Origin: Streptomyces griseomycini
Lineage (GTDB): Bacteria > Actinomycetota > Actinomycetes > Streptomycetales > Streptomycetaceae
Assembly (NCBI RefSeq): GCF_014203535.1
Contig: NZ_JACHJI010000011.1
Coordinates: 124,001 to 188,000, forward strand
Direction of reading: 5' to 3'
DNA: 64,000 nucleotides
The position numbers were made by a program, and so were the translations under genes. This document shows positions 25,430 through 35,820 of this stretch, in pieces (within the stretch, counting starts at the first letter, position 1; each line of letters opens with the position of its first letter). The notes beneath the pieces were generated by a model. That model saw nothing but the letters and a program-made list of their open reading frames with translations. It was not told the DNA's origin and did not search any database.

Positions 25430-28400
25430 ATGCACAGACCACGGGCCACAAGGCTCTTGGCCTCGAGTGCGGCGCTGGCGGTCCTCGTGACCATCGCGCC
25501 GGTGACGCCGGCGTTCGCGGCGCCACCCGACACGGGCCGACTCGCCGAAGGCCTCCGCGATTTCCTCACCGACCGGGACGCCGAACCGGCTGATCCCCCG
25601 GAGCTCCCCGACACCGATGTCCCGGCCAATGACAAGCTCGCCGAGGCGAGGAACGCGCCGAAGGCCAAGCGAGTCGAGGAACTGACGGACCGGCGGACGC
25701 CGTACTCCCGCCACTGGCGCATGTCGGACGGGCGGGTCCGGTCCGAGGTCTCGGCCATGCCCACCTCGTACCGGAAGGGCAAGGGCGAGGAGGCCGAGTG
25801 GAAGCCGATCGACACCGCGGTCACCGACACCGACCGCAAGGGCTTCGAGAAGGCGAACACCACCAACCTCGCCCGCACCTACTTCGGTTCACGCCCCGGT
25901 GAGCTGGTCCGCTTCGAGCTCGACAAGGGCCACTGGGTCGCCATCGGGCTCAAGAACGCCGGTGCCGCGAAGCTGACCCCGGTGGTCGACGGCGACAAGG
26001 TCACCTACGAGGACGCCCTGGGCCGGGGGATCGACCTCTCCTACACCGTCGGCAACGGCAGCGTGAAAGAGGACATCGTCCTCAACGAGCGTCCGAAGGG
26101 CGCGCCCTCCTTCGAGTTCACGCTCACCACGAACGGCCTGACCGCGAAGTCGGAGAAGAACGGCACCATCTCGCTGTACGGCGAGAACTCCCCGGTCGGC
26201 ACTCCCGCGCTGGTGATCCCCGCACCGTTCATGACGGACGCGAGGAAGGACGCCGCCTCCGCGTACGGCACCACCGGCACCGATGCCGTCCGCCAGGTCC
26301 TCTCCGGCGAGGAGGGGTCGTACGGCATCACCCTGAAGCCGGACGCCGAGTGGCTGGCGGCACCCGAGCGCCGGTACCCGGTGACGGTCGACCCGACGGT
26401 GACGATCGCGCCGACGCCGTCGCAGTCCGCGGACGCGATGATCTCCTCGGACGACCCGAGCGCCAACTACGCCGACCTCTGGCGCCTCTCGGTCGGCAAC
26501 ACCGGTACCGGCACGTCGCGTGCGCTGCTGAGGTTCGGGCTGTCCGGCGTCCCCGCCGGCACGCGGTTGGATTCGGCCGAACTGAAGCTGTACTACGACC
26601 AGACCCACACCACCGGCGCCACCGAGGTCCGGCTGGAGGCGCACCGCGCCACCACGGCGTGGACCGAGGCGGGCGCCACCTGGAACAACGCGAACGGCAT
26701 CACCGGCGAGCTGTCCGGCACGTCGGTCCTCGTCGACGACGGCGACCTGGGCACCACGGCCGCCCGGGGCGCCTGGCCCACCTCCGGCAACACCGACTAC
26801 ACCCGGTACGCGGTCGGCCAGGACTACCGGTACAACAAGGACGCCACGGCGGGTGACACGTACACCTGGCGGCCCGGTCTCCCCGAGGACGGCGAGTACC
26901 AGGTCGACGTGCACTACGTCCCGGCCTCCGACCGCGCCGCCGACGCGCCCTACACGGTGACGTACGACGGCGGCACCGAGACGTACCGGGTCGACCAGCG
27001 GGAAGGCACCGGGGGCGTCTGGAAGCCACTGGGCAAGCACCCCTTCAAGGCCGGCACCACCGGCCAGGTCGTGCTCGGCGACGGTCCCGCCTCGGCCTCC
27101 ACGGCCGTCCTCGCGGACGCCGTGCGCTTCACCAAGGGCGGCGTGGTCACCAAGCAGCCGCAGGAGGTCAACACCTGGCACTCCTTCCCGGTGACCAAGA
27201 CCGTCCAGCAGTGGCTCGACGGCACGTACGAGAACCACGGCTTCGTGGTGAAGGCCGCCGACGAGTCGGCGAGCGCCCCCAAGGGCGGCCCGCGCTACGA
27301 GGCCGCCGAGTACGGCTACAAGGGCGAGGTCGCCAACTACCCGAAACTGGTTCTCACCTGGGGCGACCAGGGCGTCGACGTCAACCCGCCGAAGGTCGTC
27401 CACTCGACCGGTGCCGAGCTGAGCTGGCCCGCGTACACCGACCCGTCGACCTCACCGGGCGACGACATCGTCGAGTACCAGGTCCACCGCAGCGTCTTCC
27501 AGCACTTCACGCCGTCCTCGCAGACCCTGGTCTCCCCGGTCGCCAAGGACACCCGTGCCTACACGGACACCTCGGCCCGGCCCACCCCGGCCGACTCCGC
27601 CGAGGAGTTCGGCGACGCGTACTACTACATGGTCGCGGTGAAGACCCGCAGCGGACAGGTCCTCCCGTCCGCCACGGAGCTGGTCCGCCTGCCGAAGGCC
27701 GGTCGCACCACGGTGGTGCTGCAGTCGGGGCAGAGCGACACCACGCTCTCCTCGGTGGAGCCGTCCACCGGTCACGACACGCTCACCGACGCGGGTGTCC
27801 CCCACCCGTGGCTGTCCGTGGGCAACAACTCGGCCACGTACGGCACCACCCGTGCCGTGCTGAAGTTCCCCACCGTCAGCGAGATCCCGGGCAACGCGCG
27901 GGTCCTCGAGGCGCAGCTGAACATGTGGGGCTTCCAGACCACGACCGACTCGAGCGGCGCGGTCTACGAGGCCCACGGCCTGACGCGTGACTTCGACGAG
28001 GCGACCGCGTCCTGGACGAAGGCGGACGCCACCACGGCGTGGACGACGGCCGGTGGCGACATGGACGCCTCCGTCTCCGACACGGTCGGCACGGTCACCA
28101 ACGACCCGGCACGGCAGTCGTGGTACATCACCTCGCTGGCGCAGAGCTGGATCTCGGACTCCTCCGGCAACCACGGCGTGGCGGTCAAGCTGCGCGACGA
28201 GTCGACGGCCGGCCCGCGGGAGCGGACGTTGTTCCTCTCCTCCGAGGCCGAAGAACCGCAGTTGCGCCCGCAGTTGGTCGTCACCTACCTGACGAAGTCG
28301 ACGGAGGCGACGTACCACGCCCCGTACACACCGTCCCGGATGGTCCCGGGTGACGAGTACACCGTCGACGTCACCCTCACCAACACCACCACCGGCGTCT

Positions 28401-31400
28401 GGACGGCGGGCGACCACGCGCTCTCCTACACCTGGTCGCTCCCGGACGGCACCGACGTCACCACCGGCGGCAACCAGCTGGAAACGGCGCTGCCGGACCG
28501 GGTGCTGCCCGGCGACTCGGTCACCGTGCCGGCCAGGCTGAAGGCCCCGGTCAACTCGGACTCCGGCAACAAGCGCCTGGACCACGTGCTGAAGTGGGAC
28601 CTGAAGAACACCACCACCGGCACCTGGCTGTCCGACGCCGAGGGCATCGCCCCGCTGGCGCAGAGCGTCCGCACCGAGGACCCGACCTCCAACCAGCTCG
28701 GCCTGGAGAAGTTCTACTCCTACGCGGGCAAGAACACCGGCGCGGGCTCGTCGCTGATGACGAACCTGTACGCGGGCAACAGCGTCTGGCAGTACAACGC
28801 GTTCTCCAACCCGGGCCGCGGCCTCACCACCTTCGCCCGGTTCGCGTACAACTCCCAGGACACCTCCGACACGGTCCTCGGCCACGGCTGGTCGGCCCAG
28901 GCCGCGATGCCGCTGCGCCTGGGCGCCGCGCTGGACTTCCACCCCAACCCCGACCCGACCGAGGTCACCCTCCCCGACGGCGACGGCACCGCGCACGTCT
29001 TCCGCAAGCAGGAGGACGGGACCTGGCTGGCGCCGGCGGGCGTGCATTACCTGCTGCGGCAGGGCACCGGCACGGACTGCACCCCGAACAAGGACGGCGA
29101 CCCGAGGGCCTGGTCGCTGACCCGTCCCGACCGCACCCGGTTCTTCTTCGACTGCGACGGCTACCTGACGTCGATCGTCGACAAGAACGGCAACACGCAG
29201 ACGTACACCTACGCCGAACGCAGGTCGAACAACAAGCCGGTCAAGTTCCTCACGTACATCGAGGACCCGTCCGCGCGCCAGTCCCTGACGGTCGAGTACT
29301 ACACGAAGGCCGACACCAACAGCCCGAAGATCATCGACCACGTCAAGTCGATGACCGACGTCTCCGGGCGGAAGATCACCTTCGGGTACTCCGACCAGGG
29401 CCTGCTCACCACCCTCACCGACGGTGCGGGCAGCGCGCAGCCCAAGGTGTTCCGCTTCACGTACGACATGGAGCAGGGCAACAAGAACGCCAAGCTGGTC
29501 GCCGTCACCGACCCGCGCGGCAACTCGACCTCCCTGGACTACTACTACCCCAGCGAGGGCGACGACCCGAAGTTCCACTGGAACACCCAGACCATCACCG
29601 ACCGCCTCGGCCATGACACCGGGTACGTGTACACCGCCCCGGACGGCACCGCGGGCTCGTTCGTCCAGACCCGGGTGACCGACGCCGAGGGCAACGCCAC
29701 CCGGTACGCGATGGACGGCTACGGCCGGGCCACCGAGATGGTCAACGCCAAGTCCGAGACCACGAGGATGGGCTGGGACGCCGACAACAACGTGACGCGC
29801 CTGGAGGAGGCCAACGGCGCCGTCACCACCTGGACGTACGACCCCAAGACGGGTTACCCGCTGGCGGAGAAGGACGCCGAGGCCAACAAGAACGGCACCG
29901 AGGCCCGGACCTTCACCTACTCCTACGGCCTGAACGGCCACATCGCCGACCTCTTCCAGAAGAGGTCGCCGGAAGGCCGCACCCACCAGTTCGGCTACGA
30001 CGAGCTGGGCAATGTGACCTCGGTCACGGACCCGAAGGGAGTCGCGTCGTCCGCGGAGGGCGACTACACGAGCCGGTCCGAGTACGACGAGCACGGCCGG
30101 GTCACCAAGGAGATCGACGCCAACGGGCACGACACCGAGTACAGGAGCTACGACCCGGTCGGTTACCCGAAGACCATCCTCGACGCCCTCGACAACCCGT
30201 CGCACTTCGAGTACGACATCCGGGGCAACGTCACCAAGGTCACCAACGCCAGGGACGCCGTCGTCAGCCAGACCTACGACGTCTACGGCCGGCCGCTGGA
30301 GAAACGGGAGCCCAAGGACCAGGCGGCGGGCGACTTCATCGTCACTCCCGCACCGGAGTACGACGCCAACGACAACATCACCAGGGCCTACGCCCCCAAC
30401 GGGGCGGAGACCACGGCGGTCTTCGACAAGGCCGACCAGCGTGTCGAGACGGTCGACCCGGCGGACGAGCCGACCGGGCCGGTCCGCAGGACCACGTCCA
30501 CGTACGACAAGGTGGGCAACCTCGTCCGGGCCACCGGTCCGCAGGGCAACCTGACGGCGGCCGAGGGCGACTTCACCGCCACGACCCGGTACGACGCCGT
30601 CTACCAGGCCGTCGAGATGGTGGACGCCGAGGGCAACAAGGCCTCGGTGGAGTACGACAACGTCGGCAACGTCGTCGAGCTCGTGGACGCGCGGAAGAAC
30701 GCGACCGCCGACCCCGACGACTACACCACCCGCTACGAGTACGACCTGAACCACCGGGTCGTGCGCACCGTCGACGCGCTCGGGTGGGCGACTTCCGTCC
30801 GTTACGACAAGGACGGCCTGCGGACGGCGCAGACGGACGCGGAGGGCAACGAGTCGCTCGCCGCGTACGACGAGCGCGGCGCCCTGGTGGAGTCGAAGGT
30901 CCCGGTGAGCGAGAACTCCTCCGGTGACATCACGTACCGCACGACCCGGTACGAGTACGACCAGGTCGGCAACCGGACGAAGACGATCACGCCCCGCGGT
31001 GTCGCCACCACCGACGACGCCACCGACTTCACGGCGGAGACCGTCTACGACGAGCTGAACCGGGTCAAGGAGGAGCGTTCGCCGTTCGACAAGGACGACA
31101 CCCGCTACTCGTCGCCCGACTCGACCTTCTACTCCTACGACGAGGTCGGGAACCTCAGCTCGGTCTCCGCACCGCCGTCGGACGGCCAGTCGGTCCGCAA
31201 CGTCACCGACTACACCCACTTCGACAACGGGTGGACGCGGACCACCACCGACCCGTGGGACATCACCACGTCCTACGACTACAACGAGCTCGGCCAGCAG
31301 ACCGAGAACGTCCTCACCTCGGCGGGCGGTTCCCAGAAGCGCACCATGCTCTGGGAGTACTACCCGTCCGGCAACGAGAAGGCCCGCTCGGACGACGGCG

Positions 31401-34400
31401 TCCCGGTCGGCCGGCACGTGGTCCTGGTGGACAGCTCGGACTTCAACAACACCGCGCTCCAGGGCAACTGGTCGCGGACGCAGGCCGAGCAGCAGTACGG
31501 CTACGACACCTACTCCCACGCGGCCGGCGACGGCACCGCGTCGTTCTCCTGGCAGCTCAACATCCCGCAGGACGGCACGTACGAGGTCCTCGTACGGCAT
31601 CCGAAGATGACCGGGGCGGCCACCGACGCGAAGTTCGAGGTCCACCACGACGGTGGCAGCGCCACCAGGACGGTCGACCAGACGCAGCGCGCCGGTGAGT
31701 GGATCTCGCTCGGCTCCTACGCGTTCGTCGAGGACGGCCCGCAGAAGGTCACCCTCACGGACGCGGCGAACGGCACCGTCCTCGCGGACTCGGTGAAGCT
31801 GGTCCGCTCCCACGCGGGCGACACGGACAACGAGCAGAAGTCCTTCACCTACAAGTACAACGCGAACGGCAACATGATCGAGGTCAGGGACCTCTCGCCG
31901 GGCGCGAAGATCGACACGTACAAGATCGCGTACAACGGCCTCAACCACATCACGAAGGTCGAGGAGCTCGCGGGCGGCACGGTGAAGAACACCACCGCGC
32001 TGACCTACGACGTGAACGGCAATCCGGTCACGTCGACGCACGACCTGACCTGGACGCAGATCGAGTACGACGAGCGCGACATGGTCAAGAAGGTGACCAA
32101 CGCCGACTCGCCCACCGCGGGCGACCAGCAGATCACCACGATGACCTACACCGGCCGCGGGCAGCTGCTCGAGCAGACCAAGCCCAACGGCAACACCCTC
32201 GACATGCGGTACCACCTCGACGGCTCGGTCGAGCAGTCCGTCGAGAAGACGTCGGGCGGTGCGGTGGTCGCACAGCACGACCTGGAGTACTCCCCCAACG
32301 GGCACCGTTCCAAGGACACGCTCAAGCTGATGAACGCCGACGACAACTCGGCGTACATCGACAACACCTACACGTTCGACTACGACCCGCAGGACCGCCT
32401 CACCAAGGTCACCAAGGCGGGTGACGACCCGTCGACCGAGTCGTACGCCTACGACCGCAACAGCAACATCGTCGAGCAGACGGTGGACGGGGTCACCACG
32501 ACGCAGCGCTACGACCGGAACCGGCTGCTGTCGGCCTCGTCGCAGGGCGTCACGTCCACGTACAACTACGATCCGCTGGGCCGGCTCGACACGGTCAGCA
32601 CGGGTGGCCAGACAGCCGAGAAGTACTACTACGACGGTTTCGACCGCACGGTGAAGGTCCGTTCCGGCAGCGGTGCCGCGGCGGTGACGACGTCGTACGT
32701 CTTCGACCCGTTCGACCGGACGGTCTCGCAGACCACCTCCGGTGCCGACGCCAAGACCACGGCGTTCACCTACCTCGGTCTGGACGGCACGCTGCTGCGC
32801 GAGACGGTCGACGGCAAGGCCGACAAGGACTACCAGTACCTCGCCGGCGGCCAGCGGGCCACGCAGATCAAGCACAAGGACGACGGCGCCGAGGAGTACT
32901 CGCAGTACGTCACGAGCCCGCGCGGGGACGTCGAGGCGATCACGAAGGAGGACGGCAGGACACGCGCCACGTACGGCTACAGGGCGTACGGGTCCGCCGA
33001 CGAGTCCCAGATGACCGGCGCGGACAAGCCGGCCGACGGCGCGGGGGAAAAGGACGCGTACAACGCGTTCCGCTTCAACTCCTCCCGCTGGGACAGCGCT
33101 TCGGGCACGTACGACATGGGCTTCCGCAACTACGACCCGGGCCTGAACCGCTTCCTGACCCGGGACTCCTACAGCGGTGCCCTGTCGGACATGTCCCTGG
33201 CCACCGACCCGTTCACCGGCAACCGCTACTCCTTCGCGGGCGGCAACCCGATCAGCTTCGTCGAACTCGACGGCCACCTGTTCGGGCTCTCCCTGTCCGA
33301 CATCGGCCACGCGGCACTCGACGTGGTGGGCCTGGTCCCGGTCGTCGGTGAGGTCGCCGACGTCGCCAACGGCATCTGGTACGCGGCGGAGGGCAACTAC
33401 GCCGACGCCGCGCTCTCCCTCACCTCCGCCATCCCGCTGGTGGGGTACGGGGCGACCGCGGTGAAGGCCGGCAAGTACACCAAGAAGGGCCTTGACGCGG
33501 CCGACTCGGCGAACGACGCCCGCAAGGGCGCGGACAACGCGGGTGCCGCGGCCACACCGCCGAAGCCCAAGGCCGATGACCCGAAGCCGCCGTCGACCAC
33601 GAAGAAGGACCCGGAGAAACCCGACGCCACGAGCTGCAAGACCAACAGCTTCCTGCCCGGCACCCAGGTCGTCCTCGCGGACGGCAGCACGCGCGGCATC
33701 GAGTCGCTGAAGGTCGGCGACCGGGTGGTGGCCACCGACCCGGAGACCGGGGACACCCGTGCCCGGACGGTCACCGCCACCCGTGACCACGAGGGGGGCA
33801 AGGACCTTGTCACCCTGACCCTCGACCGTGACGGCGACGCGAAGCCGCTCAAGCTGACGTCGACGGCCGCGCACCTGTACTGGCTGCCGGACTACGGCAG
33901 ATGGGTGGAGGGCGGCGACCTCGAACCGGGCATGTGGCTGCAGACCGCGGCCGGCACCTGGGTCCAGATCACCGCGGTCGACACCGCCCACCGCAAGGCG
34001 CACGTCCACAACCTCTCGGTCGAGGGCGTCCACACGTATTACGTGGGGGCGGCCGACGCCGCGGTCCTCGTCCACAACTGCGGCTACAAGAACGAAGCCG
34101 TCGCCGCGCAGCAGCGGGCCCAGGAACTGGCCGGCCAGCTGCACTTCATCAAGGAGAGGATGGTCACCGTCGCGGTGATCGGCGTCCGCAAGAAGGGGAC
34201 GACCGACATCGTGGAGAAGGTGGCGATGAGCTCCGGCCAGAAGGGCGACCTCCTGAAGCTCAAGGGGGGCGAGGAGTTCGTGCCCGGCTCGTTGGTCCCC
34301 GGCAGGCTGACGAAGCAGGGCAACCCGGCGTACGAGCACGCCGAGGAAGCGGTCTTCAGCTGGCTGAAGAAGAACCCGGACTACGAGATCCTCTACGGGG

Positions 34401-34531
34401 GCACCTCCAAGAACGTCTGCAAGGACATCTGCGCCCCGTTGGTCGAGCAGTCCCTGCATCTCGGCGGTGAGACCTTCAAGGGAGAATCCGACAAAACCGA
34501 TTTCCGGACGTTCTGGCGCCTGAGGCGCTAG
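25430..34531 (+). CDS. Secreted RHS/YD-repeat polymorphic toxin with HINT domain and deaminase-like tip
   Basis: 3033 residues, ATG at 25430 after GAAGGGA. A Sec signal peptide ends at TPAFA|APP (about residue 30). Domain order: an N-terminal beta region; DNRLRE-type domain (about 320-650) interrupted by a golvesin/xanthan-lyase-like domain (432-570); fibronectin-like segment; second DNRLRE domain (762-954); RHS/YD repeats (about 1100-2540), again interrupted by a golvesin-like domain (1996-2128); RHS core (about 2545-2615, FRNYDPGLNRFLTRDSYSG). A hydrophobic linker follows, then a HINT autoprotease from C2736 to HN2883, and finally a 150-residue tip from C2884. The tip has HAEE (H2970, E2972) and a CKDIC pair (C2997, C3001), resembling the zinc site of nucleotide/nucleic-acid deaminases. 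It should be exported, shield the tip in the RHS shell, and release it by HINT cleavage. Confidence 0.9.
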   Translation: MHRPRATRLLASSAALAVLVTIAPVTPAFAAPPDTGRLAEGLRDFLTDRDAEPADPPELPDTDVPANDKLAEARNAPKAKRVEELTDRRTPYSRHWRMSDGRVRSEVSAMPTSYRKGKGEEAEWKPIDTAVTDTDRKGFEKANTTNLARTYFGSRPGELVRFELDKGHWVAIGLKNAGAAKLTPVVDGDKVTYEDALGRGIDLSYTVGNGSVKEDIVLNERPKGAPSFEFTLTTNGLTAKSEKNGTISLYGENSPVGTPALVIPAPFMTDARKDAASAYGTTGTDAVRQVLSGEEGSYGITLKPDAEWLAAPERRYPVTVDPTVTIAPTPSQSADAMISSDDPSANYADLWRLSVGNTGTGTSRALLRFGLSGVPAGTRLDSAELKLYYDQTHTTGATEVRLEAHRATTAWTEAGATWNNANGITGELSGTSVLVDDGDLGTTAARGAWPTSGNTDYTRYAVGQDYRYNKDATAGDTYTWRPGLPEDGEYQVDVHYVPASDRAADAPYTVTYDGGTETYRVDQREGTGGVWKPLGKHPFKAGTTGQVVLGDGPASASTAVLADAVRFTKGGVVTKQPQEVNTWHSFPVTKTVQQWLDGTYENHGFVVKAADESASAPKGGPRYEAAEYGYKGEVANYPKLVLTWGDQGVDVNPPKVVHSTGAELSWPAYTDPSTSPGDDIVEYQVHRSVFQHFTPSSQTLVSPVAKDTRAYTDTSARPTPADSAEEFGDAYYYMVAVKTRSGQVLPSATELVRLPKAGRTTVVLQSGQSDTTLSSVEPSTGHDTLTDAGVPHPWLSVGNNSATYGTTRAVLKFPTVSEIPGNARVLEAQLNMWGFQTTTDSSGAVYEAHGLTRDFDEATASWTKADATTAWTTAGGDMDASVSDTVGTVTNDPARQSWYITSLAQSWISDSSGNHGVAVKLRDESTAGPRERTLFLSSEAEEPQLRPQLVVTYLTKSTEATYHAPYTPSRMVPGDEYTVDVTLTNTTTGVWTAGDHALSYTWSLPDGTDVTTGGNQLETALPDRVLPGDSVTVPARLKAPVNSDSGNKRLDHVLKWDLKNTTTGTWLSDAEGIAPLAQSVRTEDPTSNQLGLEKFYSYAGKNTGAGSSLMTNLYAGNSVWQYNAFSNPGRGLTTFARFAYNSQDTSDTVLGHGWSAQAAMPLRLGAALDFHPNPDPTEVTLPDGDGTAHVFRKQEDGTWLAPAGVHYLLRQGTGTDCTPNKDGDPRAWSLTRPDRTRFFFDCDGYLTSIVDKNGNTQTYTYAERRSNNKPVKFLTYIEDPSARQSLTVEYYTKADTNSPKIIDHVKSMTDVSGRKITFGYSDQGLLTTLTDGAGSAQPKVFRFTYDMEQGNKNAKLVAVTDPRGNSTSLDYYYPSEGDDPKFHWNTQTITDRLGHDTGYVYTAPDGTAGSFVQTRVTDAEGNATRYAMDGYGRATEMVNAKSETTRMGWDADNNVTRLEEANGAVTTWTYDPKTGYPLAEKDAEANKNGTEARTFTYSYGLNGHIADLFQKRSPEGRTHQFGYDELGNVTSVTDPKGVASSAEGDYTSRSEYDEHGRVTKEIDANGHDTEYRSYDPVGYPKTILDALDNPSHFEYDIRGNVTKVTNARDAVVSQTYDVYGRPLEKREPKDQAAGDFIVTPAPEYDANDNITRAYAPNGAETTAVFDKADQRVETVDPADEPTGPVRRTTSTYDKVGNLVRATGPQGNLTAAEGDFTATTRYDAVYQAVEMVDAEGNKASVEYDNVGNVVELVDARKNATADPDDYTTRYEYDLNHRVVRTVDALGWATSVRYDKDGLRTAQTDAEGNESLAAYDERGALVESKVPVSENSSGDITYRTTRYEYDQVGNRTKTITPRGVATTDDATDFTAETVYDELNRVKEERSPFDKDDTRYSSPDSTFYSYDEVGNLSSVSAPPSDGQSVRNVTDYTHFDNGWTRTTTDPWDITTSYDYNELGQQTENVLTSAGGSQKRTMLWEYYPSGNEKARSDDGVPVGRHVVLVDSSDFNNTALQGNWSRTQAEQQYGYDTYSHAAGDGTASFSWQLNIPQDGTYEVLVRHPKMTGAATDAKFEVHHDGGSATRTVDQTQRAGEWISLGSYAFVEDGPQKVTLTDAANGTVLADSVKLVRSHAGDTDNEQKSFTYKYNANGNMIEVRDLSPGAKIDTYKIAYNGLNHITKVEELAGGTVKNTTALTYDVNGNPVTSTHDLTWTQIEYDERDMVKKVTNADSPTAGDQQITTMTYTGRGQLLEQTKPNGNTLDMRYHLDGSVEQSVEKTSGGAVVAQHDLEYSPNGHRSKDTLKLMNADDNSAYIDNTYTFDYDPQDRLTKVTKAGDDPSTESYAYDRNSNIVEQTVDGVTTTQRYDRNRLLSASSQGVTSTYNYDPLGRLDTVSTGGQTAEKYYYDGFDRTVKVRSGSGAAAVTTSYVFDPFDRTVSQTTSGADAKTTAFTYLGLDGTLLRETVDGKADKDYQYLAGGQRATQIKHKDDGAEEYSQYVTSPRGDVEAITKEDGRTRATYGYRAYGSADESQMTGADKPADGAGEKDAYNAFRFNSSRWDSASGTYDMGFRNYDPGLNRFLTRDSYSGALSDMSLATDPFTGNRYSFAGGNPISFVELDGHLFGLSLSDIGHAALDVVGLVPVVGEVADVANGIWYAAEGNYADAALSLTSAIPLVGYGATAVKAGKYTKKGLDAADSANDARKGADNAGAAATPPKPKADDPKPPSTTKKDPEKPDATSCKTNSFLPGTQVVLADGSTRGIESLKVGDRVVATDPETGDTRARTVTATRDHEGGKDLVTLTLDRDGDAKPLKLTSTAAHLYWLPDYGRWVEGGDLEPGMWLQTAAGTWVQITAVDTAHRKAHVHNLSVEGVHTYYVGAADAAVLVHNCGYKNEAVAAQQRAQELAGQLHFIKERMVTVAVIGVRKKGTTDIVEKVAMSSGQKGDLLKLKGGEEFVPGSLVPGRLTKQGNPAYEHAEEAVFSWLKKNPDYEILYGGTSKNVCKDICAPLVEQSLHLGGETFKGESDKTDFRTFWRLRR

Positions 34532-34537
34532 GTCCAC

Positions 34538-34560
34538 GGGGCCGGCGAGCAGCCGGCCCC
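34538..34560. terminator. Terminator hairpin 1 after the RHS gene
   Basis: GGGGCCGGC (34538-34546) pairs perfectly with GCCGGCCCC (34552-34560), with a 5-nt loop, 7 bp after the RHS stop codon. Confidence 0.65.
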
Positions 34561-34571
34561 CGCGTGCGGAA

Positions 34572-34604
34572 GAACGCCCGGCCGGGTTTCCCGGCCGGGC
34601 GTTC
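34572..34604. terminator. Bidirectional terminator hairpin 2 (15-bp stem)
   Basis: GAACGCCCGGCCGGG (34572-34586) pairs perfectly with CCCGGCCGGGCGTTC (34590-34604) around TTT. It lies between the convergent RHS gene and the propeller-like gene and can serve both. Confidence 0.8.
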
Positions 34605-34623
34605 CCCGTGGGCGTCGGCGGGC

Positions 34624-35706
34624 TCAGTCCCTCCCGGCGAGGCTCCACAGGTGGACCGACGTGTGGTCCTGGGAGACGGTGCACCACGCGCCCCGGCCCG
34701 CGGACAGCGGGCTTCCCGAGACGGGGAAGGGATACGCGACGGGGCCGTCCACCGACAGGGTGCGCGGATCCACGAGCCAGTGACGCGGGACGTCGGCGTG
34801 GTCCTCGGTGCCGACCACGGCACCGTCCTCGTAGGGGAACGCGGCCTCGTAGTGCCATCTGGCCATGTCGTCGCCGGGCAGGGGGGACACGGCGTCCGCG
34901 GCGTTCAGCCGCTGCACTTCCGCCCCGTCGGAGGTCCGGTGCAGGTAGAGGGCCCACTGCCCGGGATCGGTGGTGAGGAAGTGCCGCCCGGACGGGCCGA
35001 CGTCCAGGAAGACCTCCCCGACGAGCTTCTCGAAGGTGAGCGCGGTGCCGTCCCAGTGTCCCCACAGGAGCGGGGAATCGTCGTCGCCCTGACCGACGGT
35101 CAGCCCCATGTGCGCGCCGTCCGGGTGGGGGAAGTGCCATGAGGCGGCGCTCACGGTCATGGTCTCCGCCCGCCCCAGGACCGAGCCGGAGGCGGAGTCC
35201 AGGACGAGCCACTCCTCCTTCGTGTGCTCCCCTCCGCCGCTGCGGACGTGGGCCCACACCAGTGTGCCGTCCGGGGAGAACGCGGCGGAGCCGCTGTCGG
35301 CATGGGCGTGGCCGGGGTCGTCGGCGTACTCGGAGAACGAGGTGTGGGAGGCGGTGCACACGGCGGAGGACCAGCAGTCGTGCCGGACCTCCCATCGTGT
35401 TCCGCCGGTCCGGTCCACGGCCCTCAGGGCGTGCAGGCCGGAGAACACGGCGAGGTCGCCCGCGGGGGAGACCGTCGCCTGGCCGAACCGGCGTGGCCAT
35501 GGTGCGGGGAAGCGGAATTCCGCTTCTTCCCCCGCGAGGTCACGAACGGCCAGCTCGGTGTCGCCCCGCTGCACCAGCAGCCGGCGCCCCGGCCAGTGCA
35601 GGATCTGCGGGACATCCGCGGGGGTACCGGCCAACGGGGCGCGGACGGTGGCGACGAGGCGGGCCGTGTGCTGTGCGAACTCTCCGTGCGTGGGCTCAAC
35701 GGGCAT
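34624..35706 (-). CDS. Predicted beta-propeller (WD40-like) protein, unknown function
   Basis: 360 residues from the ATG at 35706; the frame extends further upstream into the tRNA region but is not coding there. Repeated short beta-strand motifs with turns are visible (GQATVSPAGDLAVFSGLHALRAVD, SAAFSPDGTLVWAHVR, DVGPSGRHFLTTD, QDHTSVHLWSLAG), the pattern of WD40/PQQ-type propellers. There is no signal peptide, so it is cytoplasmic. It ends opposite the RHS toxin. It could be unrelated, or it could be an unusual partner of the toxin; nothing in the sequence shows this. Confidence 0.65.
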   Translation of the reverse strand: MPVEPTHGEFAQHTARLVATVRAPLAGTPADVPQILHWPGRRLLVQRGDTELAVRDLAGEEAEFRFPAPWPRRFGQATVSPAGDLAVFSGLHALRAVDRTGGTRWEVRHDCWSSAVCTASHTSFSEYADDPGHAHADSGSAAFSPDGTLVWAHVRSGGGEHTKEEWLVLDSASGSVLGRAETMTVSAASWHFPHPDGAHMGLTVGQGDDDSPLLWGHWDGTALTFEKLVGEVFLDVGPSGRHFLTTDPGQWALYLHRTSDGAEVQRLNAADAVSPLPGDDMARWHYEAAFPYEDGAVVGTEDHADVPRHWLVDPRTLSVDGPVAYPFPVSGSPLSAGRGAWCTVSQDHTSVHLWSLAGRD

Positions 35707-35820
35707 GCCGGCATCGTTCCACAGGGGTCGGCGGCCGTGGCACCCGGTCGGGACGATCGTCGCCGGCGCCCTCCGCCGAGCCGTCCTGACCGCTCGCCCT
35801 CCCGCTCCCGGAAATGATCG

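Noticed and set aside
27452..35500. Very long minus-strand open frame opposite the RHS gene
   Set aside because: It is antisense to YD repeats, Arg/Val/Gly-rich, without any family pattern or ribosome site; the frame is open because of GC-biased codon use on the other strand.
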